Source of the DNA: Phocoena phocoena
Taxonomy: Eukaryota > Chordata > Mammalia > Artiodactyla > Phocoenidae
NCBI RefSeq assembly: GCF_963924675.1
Contig: NC_089220.1
Coordinates: 160,865,270-160,929,269 of the forward strand
DNA: 64,000 nt
Direction of reading: 5' to 3'
Each line of letters starts with the position of its first letter. The stretch's first letter is position 1. Below are positions 49,521-59,150 of the stretch, one piece after another. The position numbers were made by a program, and so were the translations under genes. Below the pieces are notes generated by a model, which worked only from the letters and a program-made list of their open reading frames with translations, was not told the origin of the DNA and did no database searches.

Positions 49521-50221
49521 CTCCCACTTATTTTTATATCTCCCTTAGTGTCTGATGTGGTAACACCTACCTACCTAGATGGTCAACAGATTCTTGTTGC
49601 ATGAATGCCTCATTCCCAGACTCCTATATGGTGTATTTGAGGGCTCAAATAGCTCCCCAGAGAAGTCAGTGTAAAATGGGATTGGGGAAAGTCTGGCATC
49701 CTTGTAAGGTGGTAATTTATTATCAGGTGTTGGACTCTGAGATGTGCTACTTTTGCCAGTTGGATCAGCTGTGTGTCAAACTCCTTTCCAGTGTTAATAT
49801 TAAATTCTCTATCTGTATGTGCCTCCCTCCCCTGGTCCCCTAGGTCTGAGGGCTTGACAGTTTCAGTTAATGCAAAACAATGGTAGTGCTCGGTTTTTGC
49901 CTGATTTGTGATTAGTTTTTCTTGGTTATTTTTGTACTTTAGTATTTCATCTGCCTCCAGAGACTTTGATGCTGGGCACATATTTTATTTATCTGAATTT
50001 TAAAATGCTGTCATCCTTCGTGAGAAAAGACAAGTAAGAGTGCTTTTTGTTTGGTCCCCTGTGGAGCTGTTCTTTGTTTTATCGGCAATGCATGTGCTAG
50101 AGAACAACTTTAAAGGGATCTGTCCTGAGTGTCTGTAGGACATGTACGAATTGGAATTCATTCCTTCAGAGAAGATTTCACCATCTTCACTGTGTCCGTG
50201 TGTTAGCCTGTTCGGGCTGCA
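49521..50221. other. Unique sequence
   Basis: No gene is seen. 50197-50221 ('gtgttagcctgttcgggctgcaa') resembles the start of another old repeat interrupted by the LTR that follows. Confidence 0.45.
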
Positions 50222-50712
50222 ATAGGCTGAATAATAGCCTCCCAGAGATGTTCATGTCCTAATTCCCACAACCCGTGAATGTTAGTTACCTTATGTGACA
50301 AAGGGGCATTTATTTGCTGATGTGATCAAGTGAAGGATCTTGAGATGGGAAGATTATTCTGAATTAACCGGGTGGGCCCAATGAAATCACAAGAGTCCTT
50401 ATAAGAGGAAAGCAGAGGGAAATGTGACTACAGAAGAGGAAGAGGGGTTGTGAGGATGCAAGGAGAGATTAGAGTGATACCCTTTGCAGATGGAAGAAGA
50501 AACCACAAGCCAGGGAATACCGGCGGCCACTAGAAGTGGATGAAAGCAAGGAGACAGAGCTCAGAGTCGCCAGAAGGAGCCAGCCCCACCAACACCTTGT
50601 TTAGCCCAGTGAAGGTGGGCTCTGAGTTCCAGAACTGTAAGAGGAGAAACATTTGCTCTTTTAAGCCACTGATTCTACGGCAGTTTGCTACAGCAGCAAC
50701 AGGAAACTAATG
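50222..50712 (+). mobile_element. MaLR (MLT1-like) LTR
   Basis: Nearly full LTR in sense: 'ataggctgaataatagcctcccagagatgttcatgtcctaattcccacaacccgtgaatgttag', 'atcttgagatgggaagattattctgaattaaccgggtgggcccaatgaaatcacaagagtccttataagag', ending 'tttaagccactgattctacggcagtttgctacagcagcaacaggaaactaat'. This is an old solo LTR of the non-autonomous ERVL-MaLR group. No internal region or coding sequence is attached. Confidence 0.9.
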
Positions 50713-51700
50713 CCCATGTCATATAGTGTAAGTATCCAACTTGCTTACAAAATGGCACAGAATCCTAGAAGCTCTCATTTAAACAGGGCTTTAAAGCCCA
50801 CATAGTCCAACAGCCCAAGGGATGTTTGAATCCCCATTACAATATCCATGGCAGTGATCACTGGGTGGATTGGAAACTATCTACCTGGCATGTGGTCCAT
50901 TTCACCTCAGATAGCTCCACTCAGAGGGGAATAAAACATTACAGATTAGCTCTTCCCAAGAGAATCTTGAAGTATCAGAAAACGAGAGCCAGGCAGATAG
51001 GTTTGCGTCTCGAATTCACCTGCGGCCCCTCAACTGCACAAGGAGGAAGAAAACATTTATCTTACAAGGTCGTTGAAAGGATTGGAGATCCTAGCGTAAT
51101 ATCTGGTGTGTATTAGTCACTCACCAAATAATAAGCATCATAATTTTTATTGTGCACTAAATCAAGTTTTCCTATAGCTTCACCCAGTTGTACAATCTAC
51201 AGCTGTACAGCAAAAGTCAAATCCCTCCTCCTACATGGAAAACACTTTTAGTACTTAAAAATAGCAATGTCTCCTGTGAGACTTCATCTATCCCAATAAA
51301 ACCTTCCCGTATACTTCAGCTGTGGCTCCTATGTCATGATTTAAATCTCCTTCATAGTTTTCCAATCTCAAACTCCATCCCACCCCTAGTGGAGAAATAA
51401 CGCACATCGATGAGGACGGGATTCATCTGAGGGGTTCCCAGCACCTGTGAATGGGGAGGACAAGATATCAGCACCCATAATCTCCATCAGCTTCCCCACG
51501 CAGCTGTGATGACTCAGTGTACAGACCTATGTACAGACCCTGCCGGGTGATAACCTCTGTCCGCTGACATTTAAAGGATAGTCTCTTTGTAGCCCAGTGT
51601 CCAGAGAATAGGCTGGGCTCCGGAGGAGCAATTTGATGGTAAAATGTATATCTTAACACTCTGAACCACAAGGTATTGGCTTCCTGATTTCACTTTCTCT
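50713..51700. other. Sequence with an eroded MIR
   Basis: 50970-51150 follows MIR order ('ggcagataggtttgcgtctcgaattcac', 'cttacaaggtcgttgaaaggattggag', 'gtaatatctggtgtgtattagtcac'). The remainder is not recognised. Confidence 0.45.
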
Positions 51701-52260
51701 GGGCAGCTAGCAAATGCTCTGAGCATGCAGCAAAACTTTCCCCTAGTTATGCACTCTCCTCGTGTCATTGGCCTACATCAAACCCTTCAATAACTGTCTG
51801 TCCTTGGCTCTCTCCCACCTTTGCAGCCCTCACCCCCTCCCCCTTCCAGACACCCCGCCATAGCACACTACCAGCAGTTGGGCAGAGAGTCGCTTGTCCT
51901 CCCCCCACACTTCCATCTGCCTGGCACAATCTTCTCTCCCCACTATGTCTGCTGAGCATATTCTTCTTTCACCCTCAGGACCAATCTCAGTGCTCAAGTC
52001 CTCCAGGACATCGTCCCTTACCCATCCTACCCCGTCACCACCATAGGGATGAATCAGAGCTCCTCTGTCTGTCACTAATACCACGTGCTTGCTGCCATCC
52101 TAACACTTATTATATCCCTTTCTATTAGATGATCATTTGCCTCTCTCCCATGTGAGTTTCTGAACTTTTTGAGAGCTGGGATTTTTTTATTTGTGGATTG
52201 CAGGTACATAGCACGGAACTAGACTATGGAAGGAGCTTGATGAATACATGCTGGATGCAA
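51701..52260 (+). repeat. L2 3' end; left half duplicated at 57030
   Basis: L2-like landmarks: 'gtgtcattggcctacatcaaacccttcaataactg', 'ctgcctggcacaatcttctctcc', 'caccctcaggaccaatctcagtgctcaagtcctcc', 'gagagctgggattt...ggtacatagcac'. The first about 250 bp also occurs, at high similarity, at 57030-57276 (see findings). Confidence 0.6.
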
Positions 52261-53323
52261 AGATAAATGCTCCGGAGTTCTCTGGTCCTATGTGTGCACC
52301 TCTACCTAACCTCTCGCGCTCTGGTATTGTCATTATGCCACCAGCAGGGCCTGCCACACATCCACCCATGTGGAGAGACGGCGTGTTAGAGTACCATCCT
52401 GCCGCAGATGCCTGGATCTGTTCCAGGATGGCTTCTCCAAGGAACAAATGCTCAATAGAGCCAGCAATCCCAGAACTTCCAAAGTGGAAATGATTATTCT
52501 TCCATGTATTTTTTGTATTATTTTTGTTTCATTAAATTGTAAGGTTTTACAGAATTCTTTTGGTTATATTCTGTGCTAGAGAGAAAATCTGTACCAATGG
52601 ATATGCTTGTAAGTTTGTTGGAGAAGGTGGAGAAAATTTTCACTTACACTTTCCAGCAAGGGTCTTTGATAATTCTCCCTATTCCTCTAAATTAACTACT
52701 TACATATGCTTGATCTTAATTTTGTTTAGAAGATTTTTATAAATACTGATCCAGCAGTTATGACTTATTTAAGAGAGATAAAAGGTATGTCCATCTTCTT
52801 GAACTCATTGAGTAAAAAACACAAATAGTAAATCTAGGACACATTTCACAGGATACACCAGAGGAGGGGAAGCGCATCAGGTGCTGAAAGGTGGTCCTTT
52901 CTATCAATAAGTGAGAACATTTTTCCAGTTTCCAATCAAACACAGACCACTGTACAATGATCTTCTGTTCCTTACCTGGCGCACCACCTGAGTGCCTGGT
53001 CAACAGTATCCTTTAGAGATGCACAAATAACAAGCTTTAGCTGGGCCTCAAGCCAGACTTTTTTGCTTCAACACAAGTCCCATAGTACCAGTCTAAGTAA
53101 TGAGTCACCCTTCAGCAGCTGTATGTAACACAGGATACTAGGAAACATCCAGTGGCTTCGAGGGAAAACTAGTCTTCGGGACCAGTCCCATTTGTTTCAA
53201 CAATAAAATGACTTATACTAAGTACGCCATCTAAATAGAATGGTTGGAGATTTAATGGGACTTTTGATTCTTTCCCATGGAAAATCTCTTTAGTGAAAAC
53301 ATAAAGATAAAATTCAGACTATT
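52261..53323. other. Unique sequence
   Basis: No gene or nameable repeat is seen. Confidence 0.5.
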
Positions 53324-53536
53324 GGGGCTTCCCTGGTGGCGCAGTGGTTGAGAGTCCACCTGCCGATGCAGGGGACGTGGGTTCCTGCCCCGGTCCGGGA
53401 AGATCCCACATGCCGCGGAGCGGCTGGGCCCGTGAGCCATGGCCACTGAGCCTGCGCGTCCGGAACCTGTGCTCTGCAACGGGAGAGGCCACAACAGTGA
53501 GAGGCCCGCATACCACAAAACAAACAAACAAACAAA
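53324..53536 (+). mobile_element. CHR-type SINE, short form
   Basis: Complete plus-strand copy, tail (CAAA)n. A perfect 15-bp direct repeat AAAATTCAGACTATT occurs at 53309-53323 and 53537-53551. Confidence 0.97.
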
Positions 53537-53584
53537 AAAATTCAGACTATTTTCTGGTTAGATAAATGCACAAGAGGCTAAGAG

Positions 53585-54395
53585 TAAAAAAAAAAAGACA
53601 TAAACAGACACTTCACTGAAGAGGATATACAGATGGCAAATAAGCACATGAAAGAATATTCCACATCAGTAGCCATTAGGGAAATGCAAATTAAAACCAC
53701 AGCAAGACATCACCACACAACTGTTAAAATGACTAAAATTAAAAATACAAAATGCTTGCAAGGATGCTGAGAAACTGGATTCCTCAGGCATTACTGATGG
53801 GAAGATAAAATGGTATAGCCACTATGGAAAAGAATATGGATGTTTCTTATAAAACTAAATCCATGCTTTACCATAAGACCAAAAAATTGTATTACTAGAA
53901 GTTCATTACAGAGAAATCAAAACTTATGTTCACATAAAAATCTGTACACAAATATCTGTGGCAGCTTTATTCCTAAGAGCCAAAACCTGAAAACAACCCG
54001 CAGTCTTTCTGTGGGTGAAATAATTAATAAACTGTGGTCCATCTGTGCCATGGAATACCACTCAGCAATAAAAAGGAACTTGGAACAATTGATACACAGA
54101 TCTCAAGGAAATTATGCAAATTTTAAAGTCAATATTGAAAGGTTCGGTACTATATGATTCATTTACATAACATTCTTGAAATAACAAAATTACAGAAATG
54201 AGGAACGTATTAGTAGTTGCCAGAGACCAAGGAGCAGGAAAGAGAGGGAAGTAGCTGGGCTATAAAGGGTCACGGGGGTAAACCTGGGGTGAACTCTTCT
54301 GTATCTTGACTGTGGTGGTGGTCACAAATCTACACACGGGATGAAACTGTATAAAACTAAATACATACACAGATAAATAAATGCATGTAACCGAT
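53585..54395 (+). mobile_element. L1 LINE ORF2 end and 3' UTR, sense
   Basis: 'agacacttcactgaagaggatatacagatggcaaataagcacatgaaa', 'taggaaatgcaaattaaaaccac'-type text, 'gtggtccatctgtgccatggaataccactcagcaataaaaagg' (the ORF2 end motif, MEYHSAIKRN in translation), then a 3' UTR with 'gtagttgccagagaccaagg' and 'cttgactgtggtggtggtcacaaatctac'. It is old, 5'-truncated and interrupted by stops. Confidence 0.88.
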
Positions 54396-54719
54396 GAAAT
54401 CCGAATACGGCTGGCAGAGAGCATCAGGGCGGTCTAGTTACCCTGAGGGGGACACTGGATAAAAAGTACACAGGAGCTCTTGTGTTATTTCTTACAACTG
54501 CCTGTGAATCTACAGTTATCCCCAAACGAAAAGCATTAACATGGTTAATGTCTGAAGAATATCTGTAGGCTATTGATTGATAGGATTGAGGTTTTAGGTT
54601 GTTGAGTTGCTCCTCCAAAAGGTCACCTTAGGGCCACGTGGCAGGTGAGTAAGAAATTGGAGCCTTAATTCCGGGTACCAAGGCAATGGATAACAGACCT
54701 GGATACCATTCTCACTTTT
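54396..54719. other. Unique sequence
   Basis: Nothing is recognised in this short stretch. Confidence 0.45.
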
Positions 54720-55487
54720 TCCTTTTCTTCATCCTCCTCCACGCTAAATCATCAAGTCCTGCTTCCTACGCCTCCCTTAAATCTTATCTCCTCCTTTGTT
54801 TCCACCGCCATTGTCTTGGTACATCTTTGTTCCCTCAATGGACCGGACTATTCCAATAGCCTTTTGACTAGCCTCTACTCTTCTCTGCAGTCCATTCGTT
54901 ATCAAAAGTACCAAAAGCTAGGTGCCTTTCTTAAGAGAAATGTTGCCACTCATCTGCTTCACCAGCTCCCAGTTACATCCAGATAACAAATCATTCTTAA
55001 GCATTAGAGAGAAGCCCCAGCAGCTCACACCATTACCTCATCATCTACCTCCATCACTTATCTCCTGCTTCCTCCTTCCCACAACCCGACACTTCAAGGA
55101 TTCTGAACTACTTGGAATCCCTATTCTCACCACAAGCACTTATGCCTCTAAACCTTTGTCCATACTCTTCCCTCTCCTTCGACTGATCCATGTCACCCCC
55201 TTGTCTCCCAGGAAACCTCCTGTTCTCCTGCAAAGACCCAAGTTAGTTATGATCTTCTCTAGGATACTCCCTTATCCCCCAGTGGAATGTATCACTTCAT
55301 TTTCTTTCTTGAACGTACTGCTGAATTTACAACATTGTCTTGTACATGCTGGTTCACATGTCCAGTTCCCTTTTTAGACTATGAACCCCTTGAGGACAGA
55401 TTCCAGGTCCTTTCACCTTTATCTCCTCCAGATCACACATAGTGTTTATCAAACGACAGGCACTTGATAAATATTTGCTGAATTGAA
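54720..55487 (+). repeat. L2 3' end, sense
   Basis: A pyrimidine-rich copy that ends with a clear L2 tail: 'tagactatgaaccccttgaggacagattccaggtcc...cacatagtgtttatcaaacgacaggcacttgataaatatttgctgaattgaa'. The 151-codon frame at 54922-55377 lies inside it. Confidence 0.75.
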
Positions 55488-55599
55488 CTGGGGAAAAACT
55501 ATGGGACTCCAGCTGTCCGATTGAACTGGCTGTGGCTATTTGGTGTCCGTGATGAAATAACAGCTGGGATTGATGACAATGACGGCCTCAATTAATGGT
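55488..55599. other. Short unique spacer
   Basis: Nothing is recognised between the L2 tail and the LTR-like sequence. Confidence 0.4.
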
Positions 55600-56560
55600 C
55601 TCCCTTTATGATGTAACTTTTCAGCCCCTCCCATCAAGAGGGGGAGTCTATTTCCCGACCCCTTGATTCTGAGCTGGCCTTGTGATTTGCTTTTTCAAAT
55701 AGAACACAACAGAAGTGTCTGTGTGCCAGTCCTGAGCCCAGACTTTCAGAGACCTCATGTGATTCTGCTCTCTTTCCTGGAACCTTGCCCAGTCACTATG
55801 TGAAGGAGCCAGGCCGGCCTGCTGGAGGACAAGAGGCACATGAAAGAGAGCCCACTGGCCCTAGCCAGGCCATGCCAGACAAGCCTATAGTGAGCCAGCC
55901 CCCAAGAGAGACCAACAGAGCTCTCTGACCTACAGCTGACAGCAGGTACATAAGTGAGCCAGCTGAGACCAGAAGGACCATCCAACTGACCTGCAGATTC
56001 ATGAACAAAACTAAATGATTTGGGCTTCCCTGGTGGCGCAGTGGTTGAGAGTCCGCCTGCCGATGCAGGGGACACGGGTTCGGGTGCCGGTCCGGGAAGA
56101 TCCCACATGCCGCGGAGCGGCTGGGCCCGTGAGCCATGGCCGCTGAGCCTGCGCGTCCAGAGCCTGTGCTCCGCAACGGGAGAGGCCACAACAGTGAGAG
56201 GCCCGCGTACAGAAAAAAAAAAAAAAAAACTAAATGATTATTATTGCATGCCACTGGTGTTTGATGTCTTTGATACAACATTATTTTGGTAATAAATAAT
56301 GATGTGGAAATTGGTACCAGCAGTAGGATGTTGATGTAACCAAAATCTAACATGTGCAGCATTGATTTTGGAACCAAGAGGTGAGTGGAAGATGGAAAAG
56401 CAGGAAGCACACTGTTAGCAAAGGCTGGAGAAGTGGTGAGGAAATTGTTTTCAAAGCTAGGAAAAGTGGTGACCTGTGTTAGGTAGTAAGGGGCAAAACT
56501 ATTACTTGTAAAAGTAGAGCCCATGATTATTATGCCCAGAGAAAGAAGCCGGTCTCGGAA
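55600..56560 (+). mobile_element. Old MaLR/ERVL-like LTR and start of internal region
   Basis: 'ttcccgaccccttgattctgagctggccttgtgatttgctttttcaaatagaacacaacagaagtg' and 'gccaggccggcctgctggaggacaagaggcacatg' belong to an old LTR-type repeat. After a CHR SINE insertion it resumes with 'tgccactggtgtttgatgtc'. Then 'gaaattggtaccagcagtagg' and 'ttgattttggaaccaagaggtgagtggaagatgg' resemble a MaLR internal start. No protein survives. Exact family not assigned. Confidence 0.6.
56021..56225 (+). mobile_element. CHR-type SINE, short form, inside LTR
   Basis: Complete plus-strand copy ending in about 20 A. The 14-bp direct repeat AAAACTAAATGATT occurs at 56007-56020 and 56226-56239. Its B box region reads GGTTCGGGTGCC, with two extra bases relative to GGTTCGTGCC, which could weaken pol III use. 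Confidence 0.97.
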
Positions 56561-56684
56561 AGCCCCCTGTTGGATAACTCCATTAGTGTGGAGTGGCCTG
56601 AATAAACTAATCAATAGAAGTAGAAATTAGATTAATGTTTGAAATTAGAAAACGGAAATATTAGAAATAGAATGAGAATAAGGT
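56561..56684. other. Short unassigned spacer
   Basis: May still be decayed LTR internal sequence. Not recognised. Confidence 0.35.
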
Positions 56685-56860
56685 GCAGGGGCTGAGGTAG
56701 GAGAGAGATGGGGGGCGACTCCTGATGGATACAGGGCTTCTTTTCGGAATGACAAAGACGTTCTAAAACTAGACACTGTACAGTTGTAGCATTCAAAAGA
56801 GTAAAGTTTAGAGTGTGTGAATTTCTTAATAAAGCTATTATTGAAAAAACTGCCACCTGC
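56685..56860 (+). repeat. L1 3' UTR fragment, sense
   Basis: 'gagagatggggggcgactcctgatggatacagggcttcttttcggaatgacaaagacgttctaaaactagacactgtacag' and the ending 'gtgtgtgaatttcttaataaagct' follow the 3' UTR of old L1 families. Confidence 0.65.
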
Positions 56861-57029
56861 AGCAAAATCAAAGATACTCGATTGATCAACTGATCAATAA
56901 AGTTATTTTATATCAATCATACATATAACTGTATTTATAGATGGGTGTTTATCACTGTATATGTATATAAACTGACCCTTGAACAACACGGGTTTGAACT
57001 TCATGGAGCCACTTTGGATCCATGGATCA
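56861..57029. other. Spacer with an old repeat word
   Basis: 'ctgacccttgaacaacacgggtttgaact' (about 56971-56999) is a string I recognise from a common mammalian interspersed repeat, but I do not assign the family. Confidence 0.4.
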
Positions 57030-57276
57030 GGGCAGCAGGCAGATGCTCTCGGCATGCAGCAAAACTTTCCCCTAGTTCTGCTGTTCTCCTCGGGTCATTG
57101 GGCTACAACAGACCCTTCAATAACTGTCTTTCCTTGGCCCTTGCCCACCTCTGCCCCTCCCCGTCCCCTTCCACACATCCCGCTGCAGCAACCTACCAGC
57201 AGCTGGACAGAGGGTCCCTTGTGCTCTCCCGCACCTCCACCTGCCTGGCACGATCTTCTCTGCCACCTACGTCGGC
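57030..57276 (+). repeat. Second copy of the 51701 block
   Basis: Collinear with 51701-51952 over about 250 bp. Both contain 'gcatgcagcaaaactttccc', 'acccttcaataactgtct' and 'tctgcctggcac'-type text with short indels. By eye the similarity is of the order of 80-85 percent. The flanks on both sides differ. Confidence 0.85.
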
Positions 57277-58739
57277 AACTAGAAGTGTCCAAATGCAGCT
57301 CCGAACCTCGACTGTCTGCCTCCAAAACCTCTTTCACGCTGTCCGTCCCAGGCTGGACTCGGCCCCAGAATGTCCTGATTCGCATGGGTGATTCCTATTC
57401 ACTCCATAAACCAGTTAATTGTGCCACTGAAATTGTATCTTTGGGGATTATAAAGAAGAATTATTTTTTGTCCTGTTCTCCGAGATTTTCTGGGTTGATT
57501 CCTTTGGCTTTCTTCTGAAAATTCCCTCCTCTCTCGGCAACACGTTAGAGTCCCCTCTCTGCTCACCCTCTCTCTCCCCTTTAAAGGCAGGCACCCCACG
57601 AGCACACTCTCTGACGTGTGCTGGCCCCTCCTGGACCGTCCCCCCACCGAGACTCCATCGAGAACCTTCCAGGAAGCCCCACTCTGGGCAAGTTCCTCCT
57701 GAACCTTCCTCTGAGCCCCACCTTGTCCCCAGCTCGCCTGGTGGGTGGCCACCTGCCTGTGGACACTTCGTCCCAGGAACCTGCTCTCAGCCTCAGGCTG
57801 TGATGTCCGAAATGATACCTCTTACCTTTGCCGCCCCTCACCCAAAACTAAAAAGAAAAATAAACTGACTCTGGCTTATTTTCCTTTTTATAGCAGAGTG
57901 TCATTATCTTCTGTATTACCCAAGCTCTAAACCCAATAGCTGCCCTGACTTTTATTCTCCTTGGTCCGCAGTCCCCTCCCCGCTTTCTTCCTCTATTGTT
58001 ACCCCTGTGTCAGACCCCAGCCTCCCGCGTCAGGGCACTGGCCTCTCCAGGCCTTACCGTGTGCGAGCAGCGTGCCCTGGGACTTGGAGCCTATCTCCCT
58101 GTAGCTTTCTGTCTCCCTCATGGGTTCCCAGAGCCCTGCATGCTGGCTCCCTGGGGCCCACCCAGGACTTAGGCTCAGGGCAGGATCCTAGAGTGGACAA
58201 TGGCCGTGGCCCTCTCTGCCCCGGGCTGGCAACACCTCTGCAGAGGCGAGCCTCTCACCCAGCTGCATCCAGGATCCCAGCACATCCAGGGGTGATGCGT
58301 GCAGTCACCCACCTGCCCTGGGCTGGAGCCGTGGGCCGTGCGCCACGGGAAGGGACGATGCCTGGCTTCACTTCGTCACTAAGGCACACTGATCCAGCGG
58401 CTGGCAGGAGGGAAAACTTGTTCGCTAGAGGATACCACCCCTCACCACACCCCGAGTCGTGGGCTGGGCTTCTCAGGCCCCCAGGGAGCACTGCACTTTC
58501 CCTGAGAGTAACCTGTGCCTAGGGGAGCATGATATTAAACAGCAAACCAAACACCCATAAAAGGTAACGACCACAGGGGGAAAAAATTAGCTTTCGATTT
58601 TAGGAATTCAAAGGAACTCTCCCCCCACCCACGTTTTTAACAAGGGACCTCGTGTTTTCATTGTGCACTGGGTCCTGCATATTATCCCTGAAACTTCCCG
58701 TCACTCTAATATCTTCATCTCACTTACTGGGTAACCTAG
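57277..58739. other. GC-richer unique sequence
   Basis: I count about 20 CpG in roughly 58020-58480, more than in most of the window but not clearly a CpG island. Long frames on both strands (57399-57752, 58007-58522) reflect low stop frequency in GC-rich DNA. No splice-flanked exon or domain is recognised. Confidence 0.5.
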
Positions 58740-59150
58740 CCAAATGCAAACCTGTACAAGCTTTGGCCTCGCACATTAAGTGGCTCCCTGCTCTGGACAC
58801 CTGACCCCGTCCATCTCCACCCCTCCCCGTCTCTCTCCTTCATCCTGCTTGCTGACCTTTACTGCTGCTGAGCCCCGGTGGGAATTGCCAGTCCACGCCC
58901 CAGCCCATCGAAGTCTACCTATCTGAATATTGCTTGTCCTCCAGGGCTCAGTTAAATGGTTAAGTGCCCTCCGTGATGTCTCATGACTTCCCAGGGGATG
59001 AGCGCTCTCTGCATTTCTACATCACTCCCACGCACTGGGCTATTTTATTGCCTTATGTTTCTAGTTATCTGTTATACATTTGTTTCTTTTCATTCTGAGG
59101 AGATTTTAAACCCCTTGAGGGAAGTGCCTGGGTCTTAAAAATCTGAATTC
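58740..59150 (+). repeat. L2 3' end, sense
   Basis: 'cttgtcctccagggctcagttaaatggttaagtgccctccgtgatgtctcatgacttcc' and 'ctgaggagattttaaaccccttgagggaagtgcctggg' follow the L2 3' UTR order. Confidence 0.6.

Noticed and set aside
54057..54096. L1-like peptide MEYHSAIKRN as sign of an active L1
   Set aside because: The element is 5'-truncated and its ORF2 is interrupted, so it cannot be autonomous.
55796..56614. Longest open frame, 272 codons, minus strand
   Set aside because: It runs through an old LTR-type repeat and straight across a CHR SINE with its poly-A tail, so it is a chance frame in repeats, not a gene.
56979..57518. 179-codon plus-strand frame
   Set aside because: Half of it is the duplicated L2-like block and the remainder has no domain.
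58007..58522. 171-codon plus-strand frame in GC-rich DNA
   Set aside because: No domain, no splice context and an opposing minus frame over the same DNA. GC-rich sequence has few stop codons by composition.
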